Assembly (NCBI GenBank): GCA_020736575.1 | Contig: JAGPYM010000011.1 | Span: 620,001-684,000 of the forward strand | Length of the DNA stretch: 64,000 nt | Direction of reading: 5' to 3' | Source: Thelonectria olida | Lineage: Eukaryota; Ascomycota; Sordariomycetes; Hypocreales; Nectriaceae | Shown here: piece after piece, positions 1 through 12,272 of the stretch | Layout: the number at the start of each line of letters is the position of its first letter | Position numbering within the stretch: position 1 is the first letter of the stretch | The notes under the pieces: model-generated | Told to the model about the DNA's origin: nothing | Database searches by the model: none | What the model saw: the letters and a program-made list of their open reading frames with translations, nothing else | Made by a program: the position numbers and the translations under genes

Positions 1-168
1 AGGAAAGGATGTGAACCACTCCTAGCAGTCCAGAGAACAAAGACCAATAAACAACAACCCTCTTATGCCATCTCAAACTGTCATAAACTGTGCGCCAAAC
101 AACCTCTTCCAACTCCATCATCGGAAATGTGACAACTCCGGCCATGAGTCTTCCGGCTCTTATCTTCT
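1..168. other. 3' flank of the glycosyltransferase gene
   Basis: Short stretch downstream of the minus-strand glycosyltransferase stop codon. It probably holds that gene's 3' untranslated region. I see no coding or RNA signal in it. Confidence 0.5.
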
Positions 169-1740
169 CTAGTTGGTGTTCCTCACTCGTTCAGCCTCCC
201 TCCATCGACCCTTAGCCCAGAGGAGACACTCTGTAAACACCATATACCAGCCCGTTACCATCCAAAAAGAAATAATGATGCCCAGTCCTCCCATCAGACG
301 AGCGTCTACCACGCGCTGGGTAAGGGTCGCGCGCATGCCATCATTCATCATGAGCCAGCCGTAAATGGGAATAAGCTGCTGAGAGTCCAGGCTCATCTTG
401 CTCAGCTGTCGGGTTTGAGGGCCTTCCCTCTCGCGCTTGCTTTCGGCAATAGTCTCGGCCATTCGCCAAGCAACCTTGTTGTTGATCTTCTCCCATGTTG
501 CCTCCAAGGCAGCGGCTCTGGCAGATTCGCCCATCTTGGCACGGAGGGCATAATCCTGCCCCAGCTTCATGGCCTTAGAAACAAAGCCGTCGAGGTCGCT
601 GGGGGGCACAAGAAACCCGTTGCCTCCATGGCTAACAATATCGGAGGGGCCGCCCTCGTTGCGGGCAATGACAGGAACGCCGCTCGCCATCGACTCGAGA
701 ACCACCAGGCCAAACGTCTCTGTGATGGAACAGTGCAAGAATACGTCGCCACTGGCATAGGCCGTGGCAAGATCCTCTCCAACCTTGAAGCCCGCAAATA
801 TCACTTTGCCTTTCTCTCTGAGAGGGTCGAACATTTCTTGAACCTCACGCTCAACGTCGGCATTGCGGTTGCCTCCAACGATGTAAAGCTTGAAGTTCAG
901 GCCCCTGGCATCGAGCTCCTTAGCAGCCTTGGCGAGGAAATCAAAGCCCTTCTCGCCTGCAATTCGAGAAACAGTCACGAATATAATCTCTCCGTTCCGT
1001 GCCAACTCTTTTCGGAGGTCTTCGCTTCGTCTCGTCGGGTTAAACATGTCGGTATTTACGCCACGGGTCAGAACCTCAAGCTTCTCCTCCTGAACCTTTT
1101 GGCCAATCAAGTATCGCTTCACGAATGTCGATGGGTAGAAGATCGTCTTGACCGAAGCGTGTCGGAAAAGATAGCTTTGAACAGTTGCGAAAGCGAATAC
1201 GGCCACATTGCTCAGGGGGGCAGGGAACAAGATGTTGCAGTAGCCAGCTAGGTCGGTCTGAAAGTTGCAGATTATCGGAATTTGGTTCTCCTTGGGCTGT
1301 TGTCGCAACTGGAGCATGACCTGGAAGCCCAGGCTAGCAGGAGAAGCGAGATAGATCAGATCCGGCGGGCAGTCGTCGCCAAACGTTCGTGAGTAGATGG
1401 TTGAGTTCCGGACAGGGTACACAATCGACAGTTCGGGATTGAAGGGAAGAGGATAGCCGGTAACGCGAATTTCAGGCTGCTTATCGGCGGGGGACATTAA
1501 TGGTGATGGAGGAGGCGTGAATGTGTTGTGCTCGGTGTGGTTATGGGGGGCGACAACAGCAACTTGGGCACCGTTGGAGCGAAGATGGTTGACGAGCATC
1601 AGGGTTGTGCGACTGACGCCGTTGACCGGACCGAAAGACTCAGTGCATAGAAGAATGCGCTTGCCCTTGAGGGCGTTAGGGAACTGGGACAAGTCATGGC
1701 TGATGGAGGGCAAGCTGCCCTGGGCCTGTTTGGCAACCAT
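169..1740 (-). CDS. Family 4 glycosyltransferase, SQD2-like, C-terminal membrane segment
   Basis: A single exon of 523 aa that should transfer a sugar from a nucleotide-sugar donor, probably to a lipid. The N-terminal GT-B half carries FGPVNGVSRT (about residues 36-45). The C-terminal half has RGVNTDMFNP, the SRIAGEKG donor-site segment (about 258-265) and the GT4 E-x7-E motif ETFGLVVLE (E341 and E349). This layout resembles plant and bacterial sulfoquinovosyl/glucuronosyl diacylglycerol synthases (SQD2). A hydrophobic stretch near residues 483-507 could anchor the enzyme. An upstream in-frame ATG at 1800 exists, but the ATG at 1740 has a much better context (ACCACCATGG), so I chose it. Donor and acceptor are inferred from family resemblance only; an alpha-mannosyltransferase is the main alternative. 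Confidence 0.85.
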   Translation of the reverse strand: MVAKQAQGSLPSISHDLSQFPNALKGKRILLCTESFGPVNGVSRTTLMLVNHLRSNGAQVAVVAPHNHTEHNTFTPPPSPLMSPADKQPEIRVTGYPLPFNPELSIVYPVRNSTIYSRTFGDDCPPDLIYLASPASLGFQVMLQLRQQPKENQIPIICNFQTDLAGYCNILFPAPLSNVAVFAFATVQSYLFRHASVKTIFYPSTFVKRYLIGQKVQEEKLEVLTRGVNTDMFNPTRRSEDLRKELARNGEIIFVTVSRIAGEKGFDFLAKAAKELDARGLNFKLYIVGGNRNADVEREVQEMFDPLREKGKVIFAGFKVGEDLATAYASGDVFLHCSITETFGLVVLESMASGVPVIARNEGGPSDIVSHGGNGFLVPPSDLDGFVSKAMKLGQDYALRAKMGESARAAALEATWEKINNKVAWRMAETIAESKREREGPQTRQLSKMSLDSQQLIPIYGWLMMNDGMRATLTQRVVDARLMGGLGIIISFWMVTGWYMVFTECLLWAKGRWREAERVRNTN

Positions 1741-4700
1741 GGTGGTGGTGATGATCAGAGAGGGATAAGACGAGGTTGTCCACCAAATCAAGGGACGCAT
1801 CTAAAGCAACCCTGAGATGAGGGAGTGGCCTCTTTTCTTTGTTTAGACATTGCCACGACAGATCGGGAAGCAGAAAAAGCCTCCCACGTGGTTGAACCCA
1901 AGGGCAGCGGAATGGACAACTCCATTTTAGGGACGGCACATGGACAGTGAGTTTCCCACAGCAAGGCTGCAATAAACGCCAGCGTAACCACCACGAGGAG
2001 GGGTAGGAGAACGCAGTTCGTTGATCTCGGCAGCTGGCCTGGTGGGGGAGGGGCAGATATGGAGGGGTCCAAGTCGATGCAGTCGCTTCTTGTCAACGTC
2101 ACGGGAACTAAAGATTTGGGACCACGGGGAACCCATGGCGATGCATGGACAGGGTATATTCTATACCTATGAGTAGTCACGGCCGAGTCTGGCAGATTTG
2201 GCATCGACGGGGCGGGCTGAGTAGACGACAGATAATCTCATCTCGGTCGTGTTAGGTGAATGACCGTGTCACTGATAGATAGTAGAACCATGACGGAGGC
2301 ATGCGCAGCATGGAGTCAAGAGGCCAATATCTGACCACCATGTGGGTAGGTTGACTTTTCCAAAATCTTCATCCTGGCGACTAATCACTTATAAACTCAC
2401 TTGAGCTGTGTAAACCTTGAGAAACAGCCTTCCTAAGACATCATGCCGTGTATTTTGACGAGACAGCCGCCTCAGCCTGGTTGTTGAACGACGTCTTTTC
2501 CTAATCGAGATACCACGATTGGCAAGCAGAATGGCTGGTGACATAGTTTCGCCTGAACCCATGTCTTTGACAGGCAGATGACTGACGAATCAGAAGCCGC
2601 GTCAAAATCACATTGTCCAGCGCAGCCAATCGCGCCGTCACGCCCTGTTGCAAAGCATCGCGAATGAATATCAAAGTCTCAGCCCTCGTGGTCGCATTGG
2701 TATGGTCCATTGGCGGTCGACATTTCGAACACGCACACAGCGAAAGGTTACCTCCGTCCTTGTGCGTTTTCAGTGATACGGCTCGAAGGAAGGCTCTTAC
2801 TCGTGACCGAGATCCAAAAACCGTAAAGGCGCAACAATGGCGGATTTGCGACGACCGGGACGAAGCGGAGAAGAAAGAGTTGTCGGGAAGAGACGGAGAG
2901 AGTGTCTCAAGTCTAATCTGATCCAGGTGCGTAGTGCGCCGGGCGGACTCGTTCCAGGTTCTGAGCAGCTATCTGGCGACGCCGAGCTGACGGCTAGGGG
3001 AGCTCCGACTCGGGGCTGAGAATCGGCCGGGTTGGCTGCTTCTGACACAAATTTCCCTAGCTCAGATCTAGGCCCGGAACAAGCAAGGTCTCACGCAAAA
3101 GCGCAAATTGCCACCATCGCATGAACAAGGAGATACATTGAGAACAAACAGCCGGACACTGTCCGATCGTTGTCGAGAGAGTCGTCCAAGTATCGTTGTG
3201 TTGAGTTCAGCATGTTCGGGGACGAGATCAAACCTCAGGAACGTTCGCCGACCCAGTCACGTGCGATTCATCACTCAATCGTCACTACAACACCCGTATC
3301 ACCAGAAACAATGTAATGGTTTCGTTCTCCAAATGTTCATTCATCTTCTTGAAATTGCGCCGTACAGTGTTGGTTGATTCTCGCATACAACTCGACTCCC
3401 CTTAACAAAGCCCATTGATCCTCCTGTCATCTACTCATTTTACAACATTCAATTGCCTATCAGAGTCAGCGAATCTTTATCATTCTCGATGGCGTCATCG
3501 CTCTGCTTGCGCGTCTTCATCCAAAGACCATGTAAGAGTTATTTCAACTGGTTTCAGGTAACTGATCATACATAGAAAATACGGTGAATACTGGCTCGTG
3601 ATGACGAGTCTCAAAGTCAAGTTGCTCCGTTCGTGGTATGAGTTGTAAGTGATCCATAGGCTAAGAAAGAACATCACGTTAACAGTAGCACCTCATGATC
3701 GATTACCTGCGGTAGCACCCGTGCTTCGCTTCCCGCCGTCAAGTCTGGTACGAAAACTTCATCGACAAGCATGGAAGAACGGACCGATCCACCGCTGTTT
3801 CATCCATTGATCGTGATATGCCGCGTGGTAATCCTCAACACCTGGTCGTGAGACCTGTCCCATCCGTCTTGGCGTAGCAGGAACACGATGAGCAAGTGAA
3901 AGAGCGATATTACGGATACGCCCCTCGGAAATCACACCCAATATGCAGAAGTCGGAAAAAGCAGAGGCCAGCGTCTCAGCCGGCTCTTGACAGGCGACGA
4001 AGGGTGCAATCGCTCATTAGCGCGTGATCCATGCCAACCATTGATGATATTGGCGTGAAATCGTGCCCGGCATCCGTGGGAGTCTGAGGTAGATGGCTTA
4101 CAGGGCCGGCCGTGTAATTTTGCCTGGCGGTTCCCAAAGATGACTGATGAGAGGTATTTGTACCAGAGCCTGTTGGGAAGAATACGTCAAATGTGTTGGT
4201 TGAATTAACAACATTCTCAAGGTTGTAATGCAACCCATTCATCGGAGTCAACATGAAGTGAAACCTCATCACTGCCGATATCCTGGTCCTTGGGTTTTTT
4301 CTTGTCTTTTTTTCTCTTTTTTTTCTTCTTCTTCTGATGTTCATGCAGCAAGCCCCGAGTCTTCCACGCCTGAAGGCGCTTCTCGCCCATCAAATGACTA
4401 TCGAATTCGTGAATTCGTCCTCGCATTCAGACCGCAAGGATCTGGGTAGTCATGACAGCAGAAGATCTACGCCCCATACCCGCAGCTCATCGGCATGTGT
4501 ACGTACCGTGACGGAATAGTCTTAGCTTCAGGGGTTCACACCAAAGTGGAAGGCGCGCCAGTAAGAAAAATGGATCGAATTCCAGGTCATATCACCACCA
4601 GCTCGTTACCAAAGTCTTATTTCCTCGCAGTAAGATGATGGTCTGCCAATAGTCGTGCGCCAGAAGTCTGTCATCTGCACTGTGAGCGAAAGTTCATTCA

Positions 4701-7700
4701 CAATCAACACTGTTCCTACAGTCGCCAATCAAGTTCGTCAGAGTCGGGCTCCATCAATTGACCGCTGCCATGAGGGAAAGATGCGACGATCGGGTCCACG
4801 GGTTGAATAAGTATATTCCTAGCAATGCTTCGATCGTCTTGTTACGTTGTCATCAGCCTTTTTGCCCACGTTCCCTTCGGCCCAGGACAAAGAAGTTCGT
4901 CCGAAGTCCTGCAAGTTCACCTCAGCCATGTCCTTTCAGCTGCCAGCGGCTGGTCAGCACTTGGGGCTGGGGCAGGGGTTTCGCTCTTGATTAACCCTTG
5001 ATGCTGTGGATGCCATCAGCCAAGGGCTATTTGCGCCGTTGCGGATCCGGCCGAATAAGTTAGATCATTTTATCGAATTAATTCATATCGTGGCTTTTGT
5101 TCCCTGTCATGTCTCTGAGTTTTCCTCCTCGTCATTTCTCTCGCCTCCGTGTTTCGGACAGTTGCTGTTGGAAGGCTGACGGACAGGACCCAGAGACGTG
5201 GGTTTCCGCCCCTGACCCAGCCAGCCACCTGAGGTGTCAAGCTAAAGAATGTCATCCGCTTAGCGATTGTGGCGGCTATGAAGAATGGCAGAGCATCTAT
5301 GGAGCAAATTGTTAGTTAGAGTGGCGGGTGTTGCTAAATAAATCTGGGGGCGCATCAGCTAATTCACTTTCGGTTGTTTCCAACTTTTTGAGGTGTTGGG
5401 GTTTGATATGCACCGAACGGATGGAGGTACGCGTAAAATACGGAACTTTTCGAAATCGAGACAATCATGGCCAACCCGCGTATCGCCTCGTCCGAGCTTG
5501 GTTGCGTTTCGATATCCACGTCTATCGTGAGGCTTCGTAGGGCTCTACCCATGCACCGGTAGTTATCCGCGAATGTCTGACCGCTTCCTTCAACGCGCAG
5601 AACAAAGTTATCATCTCTCTTTTCATCTTGCTGGACTGCACCACGTGTTGTCAGAATAATTAACCCCCATGTCTGTTGGTTCATGTAGAACTCGGCACTG
5701 AGCCGACATTGTCCTGTCCACAAATTATGTCTTGTTGATGATTGATCACATCCCGTCATCCCACGACACGGGGCTCAAGTATCAGGAATAAAAGGTGACA
5801 GATTGATCGGGTGGCGGCACTGAACTCTCTTGGAGGCGGACTTGTCCCTCCTCCTCGTGTTTTCCCCTACATTGTCATATTTTTAGGAACCACATGAACA
5901 TACGAGCCCACCATAAACACTTACCGCCTCTGCGATCGCCGCGTCAAGGCCGAGGTCTGACAACATGTTGGAGGCTCAACACCGAGATATCAACGTGACA
6001 CCTTTCGCGCCCACCGTAGGAACCAGCAACAAGGCTCCTGTGAGAGCCGGCCCTTGCACAATAAAGATGAGGAAAATTGGACACCCTGGCTATCTTGCGG
6101 CGGCTTCCGCTGTTCCAGCCAAGGCAGCTTGACCAGTTCCCCGTGGAGGTCGTGGCCCGTGGTGCGTGGAGTCCCGGAAGCTGCGCGTCAAGGCTTTCAG
6201 GCTGTTGAAGGATGTGGATGTGGTGGAGGTTTACAGTGTGCTGACAGTGCGTTGCTCTTTGATTCCGTTTCCGCAACCTCATTTATCCAGCAAGCGGCAA
6301 GGACCCAGAGAACACAGCTACAACTCCCCGAGTCGTGCGAATAAATCCAGCCCTGAAATCAATATCATTCGGCTTCCTTGAACTGGGTCAGGACAATCCA
6401 ATATGCACACAGGCTAGGCTTGCAGTACCGGCATGTCTTAGCTGACGGGAGGGCCCAGGCCGGGTCCATGGATATAATTCCATCGAGATGGTTCTGCTTC
6501 GTTAGCCCGCTGCAGGCAGGCGGGCAAAGGCTGGGAACTATTCACACAAAGGTGGAAACTATTCATCCAAAGGTCGACTATTGAGGTTAGCACCTCGAAG
6601 TGCCCGTCTCGTCTGTTGGTTCCATTGCCATGTCTCATTTAGAGCGTGGGACCGTCTGATGTAGCCACTTAATAGCTTACATAGTACTGCCTCGAAATCT
6701 GCCCCTGTGGGTAGGTAACTACGTAGTCGTCAGCGATTCGATGGGCATTTGAGTCTTGATAAGGAGATTTTCCCAAAACCGATTGGCCCTGATCCGGCTT
6801 CAACCGCTCATCATCCCCCGTCAGCGTTGAACCGCCACTCCTAATAGGAAGTTATCGTCCCTTGGAGCCGCAGGAACTGTTCGCCGCAGCCTGCAGAGAA
6901 AAAAGAACCCCTCCTTTCACTGCGAGTCGGGACAGACGCCGCCGCTAATGTGAACCCCCTGGACGCCTTGCGTTGGGCTGCTGGGGCCCCCTGCCCCTTT
7001 CGAAGCTCGGGCCCTGTAAGCGCAGGAAAATGTAAGTGATCCGTGGATGGATATCCGTAGGCAAATGGGGAGAGCTGCCCGGCGTGGAAGGTTGAACAGG
7101 TACGCGGAAGGGGGAATCTAATCTGCACTGTGCCGTGTTGGTTAGCAAGACTCGAGCAGTGGGAGCAGAATCATGGCATATCCGGGCACGTACTTACGCA
7201 GGCTAGATGTCCATGGTTGCGATATGTTTCATGGCGTACAGCAACGTTATGGAACGTTTCAGAAGAAAAAAGTTGAACAGAAAAGAGGACGCATTGCCAA
7301 AGCCTTGCGCTTTCCTTCTCAGCGCTACTCGCTCGAGGGATCCTGGTACTTCGTCTGGCACCAAAGTACCTTCACTGCCACCAACGCTATCACTCAAGGC
7401 AAACTTTGTACCTACGGCATCAGATCGAAGGCCCTGTTGCATGCAGTGTACCCGTGTCAATCAAGTCCCAGGTTCGGTACAACGACCGCTCCACGCCTTA
7501 GAAAGTCCGGTTCTGACGAGCTCATGTAGATGATATGAGTTATTAGCGAGCTTGGCCAAGGGTTGCTCAGTGAATCACTGGATGGGAGTCAAGGGTAGAA
7601 AACCAAAGTACACCGTTGATTGTGCACTGTCCTCTCCTCCCAAGGAAACCCCCACCGACACTTTCAAAGCACTCCTTCCAAGCCCGCAATCCCGCCATGG

Positions 7701-8089
7701 CAGCATACTTGTGCCTTGGCGTCGACGGCGGACAGAGGGACGTACGGCAACAACCTCACCGCCTTAATTTCTTTCCAAGCACGCCCATCCCACTCCATCA
7801 CCCCTTCCCTTCTTATGTAGATAGGTACCTGCCTGAGTGGCCGCTCTCACTGGCTGAGAGCTGTACAGTGTGAATTGTTTTAACTGGGCCCCTCCATCCT
7901 TTCCCCTCCACTAGCCCCCCCTTTTTTCCTTCAGGGCTCAGGCTCTTTCCTCGTCTCGCGCTGGTGCAACGTTGGCATCTGCGCTGAGCTACCCTTTGCC
8001 TGTGGCTTCGGTGCGCTAAACGTACACCTACGGGTGAAATTTAATTTATCTTATCCTCTCTTGTCAAGCCTCGTCTGGTTCGGTCTCTC
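1741..8089. other. Gene-poor region of about 6.3 kb
   Basis: Many short open frames occur on both strands, none above about 140 codons and none with a recognisable domain or a convincing splice model. The stretch near 1741-2200 is likely the 5' leader and promoter of the glycosyltransferase. A frame at 5364-5759 on the minus strand (about 130 codons) is the most protein-like, but I cannot assign it. No tRNA, transposase or reverse transcriptase motif was seen. Confidence 0.5.
4295..4334 (+). repeat. T/C-rich low-complexity tract
   Basis: About 40 bases of nearly pure pyrimidine with runs of T broken by C, inside the gene-poor region. It looks like simple low-complexity sequence with no assigned role. 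Confidence 0.6.
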
Positions 8090-8278
8090 ATAATCTCTTG
8101 TCCTTGCTCAAGTATCGCTCTCCTCCTTTTTTTCTTATTACTGCCTCGTTGTCCCCTCGCTCCTCCCTCTCGTCTCTCGCTCAACCCTTCGTTGTTGTGA
8201 TTTCACACGCGTGTTGTTTCGAGATTTTGGTTTGCGCCGTCGCCTGTCTTTTGTCAACCCCACTACCCAACAATCATC
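8090..8278 (+). promoter_or_regulatory. CT-rich core promoter and 5' leader of UDP-glucose dehydrogenase
   Basis: The strand leading into the dehydrogenase ATG is strongly pyrimidine-biased with repeated TCCTC/CTCGCTC elements. This is common in the leaders of strongly expressed housekeeping genes of filamentous ascomycetes. The ATG follows CAATCATC. Transcription start cannot be placed from sequence alone. Confidence 0.5.
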
Positions 8279-10372
8279 ATGTCGGCCCTTATTTCCAACG
8301 GCTCTCTTGAGTCCAATGGCTTCAAGGAGGATATCAAGGTCAAGAAGATCTGCTGTGTTGGCGCTGGTTACGTTGGTAAGTCTTGAGCTTCTTCCACGGA
8401 ATCATCACCCCTCCTCCACGTGGCCGCAACTCGGCAGCATGGAAACGCCCCCTCCAAACTTTTCTTCAACCCAGCAATCTCCGATCCAGCGGTGAACAAG
8501 TCAATTGAGTGCCCCAAGGCTAACTCTGCTCCTTTAGGTGGTCCCACCGCTGCCGTCGTCGCTTTCCAGAACCCTCACATCCAGGTGACCGTCGTCGACC
8601 TAAACACCACCCGAATCCGCCGATGGAACTCGCAGCACCCTCCCATCTACGAGCCTGGCCTGCACGACATTGTTCGCGTTGCCCGTGATGGCGCTCGCCC
8701 CACCGCCGTCTCCAACGAACCTTCCTCCGACAGCGAGGGTTCCTCTGATGAGGGTGAGGTTACCCTCACTGCTCGCGAGCCCAACCTTTTCTTCTCCACC
8801 GATATCGCCAAGCACATTGGTGAAGCTGATGTCGTTCTCGTCGCCGTCAACACTCCTACCAAGTACCGCGGTGTTGGTGCCGGCAGCGCCACTGATATGA
8901 CCTCGTTCGAGGCTGTTACTGCTGTCGTTGCCAAGCACGCCCGTGAAGGTGCTATCATTGTCGAGAAGAGCACCGTTCCTTGCCGAACTGCTCAGCTCGT
9001 TGCTGACACTGTAAGTCCTGCAATTTACCTAGGGGGTTTTCTATTGCCTTGAGACGCAAGAGAAATACCCACATGTTCGGTTCAATATCTAATTACAAAT
9101 TTGTAGCTTGCCATGCACCGCCCTGGTGTTCACTTCGAGATTCTCTCCAACCCCGAGTTCTTGGCCGCCGGTACCGCCGTCAACGATCTCCTTTACCCTG
9201 ACCGTATCCTGATCGGTTCCAACCCCACCCCCTCTGGCAAGAAGGCCGCCGAGGCCCTGGTCGAGGTTTATGCCGCCTGGGTTCCCCGTGAGCGCATCCT
9301 GACCACCAACGTCTGGTCTTCTGAGCTTGCCAAGCTCGTTGCCAACTCCATGCTGGCTCAGCGTATCTCCAGCATCAACTCCATCTCTGCTGTTTGCGAG
9401 CAGACTGGTGCCGATGTCGATGAGGTCGCCCGCGCCGTTGGTGTCGATCCCCGTATCGGCAACAAGTTCTTGATGGCCGGTATCGGTTTCGGTGGCAGCT
9501 GCTTCAAGAAGGATGTCCTGAACTTGGTCTACCTCGCTGAGACCATGGGTCTTCCTGAGGTTGCAGAGTACTGGCGCCAGGTTGTCAAGATGAACGAATA
9601 TGCTCGTGACCGTTTCTCCAACCGTGTCATCAAGTGCCTCAACAACACCCTCGTTGGCAAGAAGGTCACCATTCTTGGCTTTGCCTTCAAGAAGAACACC
9701 TCCGACACTCGTGAGGCTCCCGCCCTGGAGATGATCAAGACTCTTCTCGAGGAGAGCCCCCGTGAGATTGCCGTCTTCGACCCCTGCTGCAACCCCTACG
9801 TCATCAAGCAGGAGATCAACGAGCTCCTCGGACCCCTGGCTGAGGGTGCCAACGTCACCGTCCACGGCAACGCCTACGATGCCTGCGACGGCAGCACTGC
9901 CATCATCATCGCCACCGAGTTTGATGAGTTCCGCAACCAGCCCCCTCCCAAGCCCGCGCCTGTCCCTGTCGATGCCGCTCCCAAGAGCCGCAAGCCTAAC
10001 CCCAAGGCCGACCCCCGTCCTTTCAAGGCTTCCACTCCCACCGAGAACGAGCTCCTTGCTCTTCACAAGTACCTCGTCCAGCGCAAAGACAACGTCTCAC
10101 TCGACCCTCTCGACCGCTTCAATGTCGAGCCCAGCTGTGAGGATGACTGCCCCGACTGCATTCAGCAGCGCGACAGCAAGGAGAGTGGCTTCGCTACTGG
10201 CATGGGCAGTGCCGAGGAGTACAAGCCCAAGGAGCGCGTTGACTGGGTGCGCATCTCGGAGAGCATGGCCAAGCCCCGCTGGGTGTTTGATGGCCGTGGC
10301 GTGATTGACTCTCGCGAGATGATCAAGCTCGGCGTGCGCGTCGAGAGTGTTGGTCGCCAGCACCGCTTCTAA
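8279..10372 (+). CDS. UDP-glucose 6-dehydrogenase
   Basis: Oxidises UDP-glucose twice with NAD+ to give UDP-glucuronate in the cytosol. Three exons (8279-8375, 8538-9010, 9107-10372) give 611 aa. The Rossmann signature GAGYVGG spans intron 1. The catalytic motif GFGGSCFKKD places the nucleophilic Cys at residue 322, and the C-terminal UDP-binding domain follows. The protein is longer than bacterial enzymes. An acidic, Ser-rich insertion sits in the NAD domain (EPSSDSEGSSDEGEV), and a Pro/Ala linker and Cys-containing segment lie near the C-terminus. Fungal members of this family tend to be long. Strong codon bias (many C-ending codons) suggests high expression. The nearest upstream gene is an SQD2-like glycosyltransferase that could use the product. 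Confidence 0.95.
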
Positions 10373-10486
10373 GCGCCATGCTCCGTTCGCAGGAACAGTT
10401 TAATGACGGCCTCCCTTTTCGAATTCTTGGGTGTATGAATGTGTCTCTGTTTGGTGAAGAGTTATATATGTTTTAATAAGGCATGA

Positions 10487-10492
10487 AATAAA
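10487..10492 (+). terminator. Candidate polyadenylation signal of UDP-glucose dehydrogenase
   Basis: AATAAA lies about 115 bases after the dehydrogenase stop codon, a usual distance for a fungal 3' untranslated region. Confidence 0.5.
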
Positions 10493-10912
10493 GATTGGAC
10501 GTGGCTGACGAGACGCGTTTGGATGGACGTCGACTGAGAGCAGCGGCGTGAAGGCGTGTGGTTGGGGGTCTCTGGATATAGAGCTAGATCTCCAAGATAA
10601 GAGAATTACACAAAATAGATCAATTGAAGTTAAACATACAATCTAAACTTGACAGATGTTTGGTTCATGCTGTGAGAACAAAGCGCCATGTTTTGACTAT
10701 CGTCTTCAGAGGATGTGTCCAGGTCTGGTTCAGGCTCGTACTAGAAACACGTCTCCAAAATGTTCCACGGCGTAAAGCATAACGTCTGTTAATGCGCCAC
10801 CCACGATTATAACTACGCAGTTTCCCAGGTCCATGCCCGTCGCCAAGAGGATGATAGCTGCCTACCTACCTCAATAGTCACACCCGATGAATCTTGCGTT
10901 CCTAATCCGTTT
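10493..10912. other. Convergent intergenic spacer
   Basis: The space between the 3' ends of the dehydrogenase and the convergent Ulp1-like gene. No coding signal was seen. Confidence 0.5.
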
Positions 10913-12272
10913 CTAGCGCCAAGTCTGAGCTGTCGCTGCTTTACCCGGAGCGGAGGTGATCGGAAGGGTGATCAAAGCCTGAGCTGAGCACCTAGCCTGC
11001 GGTTTGGAACTGCTAGAGCGTAGCTGAGCAAGTCGGTTCAGCGTTGAAAGTGGTGCCACCAACTGGAATCGTTCAGCGTTCACGAAATGAAGTCCGGCAT
11101 AGAGGGCGGAGTAGGCAGAATTCTCGCCGATATCTTCCTTGTCGCATGGGAGCGTTGGGAGGTGTGCAAAGGCAGATCGGATGGATATATCGTGACCTGA
11201 TAGAGCGAGCCGGAAGACTGATGTCAGATTTTTCATGAGAGCCTCCCGCTCGCCAGATGGAACAGTAGCATCCATTAGGAAGAGAGTGCTGCAGTCTCGA
11301 AATATTGTCGTGATTGCCAAGTTGGTATGCCTAGAAGAATCACCTCGAAGTAAGGTAATAAACATACCAGGACGTTCCGTTTCAACCGGCTTTCCTTGAT
11401 CATTAGATAAAGCTGGTACAATCGAAGGAGTCAGACGTGATTGAAGATCTCCCAAAGCCTTTGGGTTGCGAGGAAGATTGACTAAGCGGGATGGAAGAAG
11501 CATCATACTGTGCGAACTTCCATGCTGCCGAGTATAATTGATCGCATCGTTGATACAGAGCTCAAGAATGCCGAGAGTTGGAGGGGCATTACCGAATTTG
11601 CGCGGAAGAAGAGATAGAACATCTCCTAACGTAACAAAGCCTGAGTCACCACCATCGTCTGTTCGTCTTAGAGCAATGCAAGTAAGGACAGCTGGAGCTA
11701 GAATCCCTGCAGACTTGATATTCTCCTGTAATGCCGATATGTAACCAGAAAGGCCTGGAATCTCGTTCGTATCGCTAATCCGTTTGATCCAGTCAATGCA
11801 GTCTGATTCAGTTGAGGGTAATGGGTGAGGAAGGCCTGATCAGTCCTAATTAGCATATAGAGCATATATATCTTCGCAAACTCTTACCATATGGATAGAA
11901 GTCACCCTCGTCGCCGAGCTCACTACCGTCCTCGTCACCTTGCGAATGCAAGTAGCTGGCATTCATGGACCGAATGTCGTCATCACTTGAACATTGCGCA
12001 TCGTGCTCAAGTTCATCGAGTGATTCATCGCTATCAAGTGGAGAAGACTGCGTATCCTCACTCTTGCCAGGATTAACGTCGCTCGCAGCGTCGCGTAGGG
12101 TTGCGTCGGGATTGTCAGATTGACTCAATGATTTTTTAGCGTGCTGGCAAGGATTTGTCGTGGATCCCACCACACTCACCTGTGCCATGCCCGAATCTGA
12201 TTGGTGACTGGTATGCTTGGACGGAACCATGCACTGGGCATCCCTCTTCCTCTTGGGTTTGCGATTACCCAT
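10913..12272 (-). CDS. Ulp1/C48-like protein, probable pseudo-protease
   Basis: Two exons on the minus strand (12272-11888 and 11835-10913, intron 51 nt) give 435 aa. The start at 12272 is followed by a basic patch (KPKRKR, possible nuclear signal) and an acidic, Ser-rich low-complexity region to about residue 130. The C-terminal half resembles the Ulp1/SENP (C48) fold. RHTNLAITTI could hold the catalytic His, FLMDAT the Asp, and CDKEDIGENSAYSALY aligns with the usual Q-x-x-D-C-G-V-Y block. In that block Asn and Ser stand where Cys-Gly is expected, so the nucleophile appears lost. It is divergently transcribed from the adenylosuccinate synthetase, with 246 bp between starts. The family call is motif-level and moderate. 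Confidence 0.6.

Noticed and set aside
1788..2204. Minus-strand frame of 138 codons upstream of the glycosyltransferase
   Set aside because: It overlaps the glycosyltransferase start in another frame and lies in its leader. One hydrophobic stretch but no other gene sign.
9089..10066. Long antisense open frame (325 codons) over UDP-glucose dehydrogenase
   Set aside because: Gly/Leu/Val-rich composition is the mirror of the strongly biased sense codons. No motif or start context.
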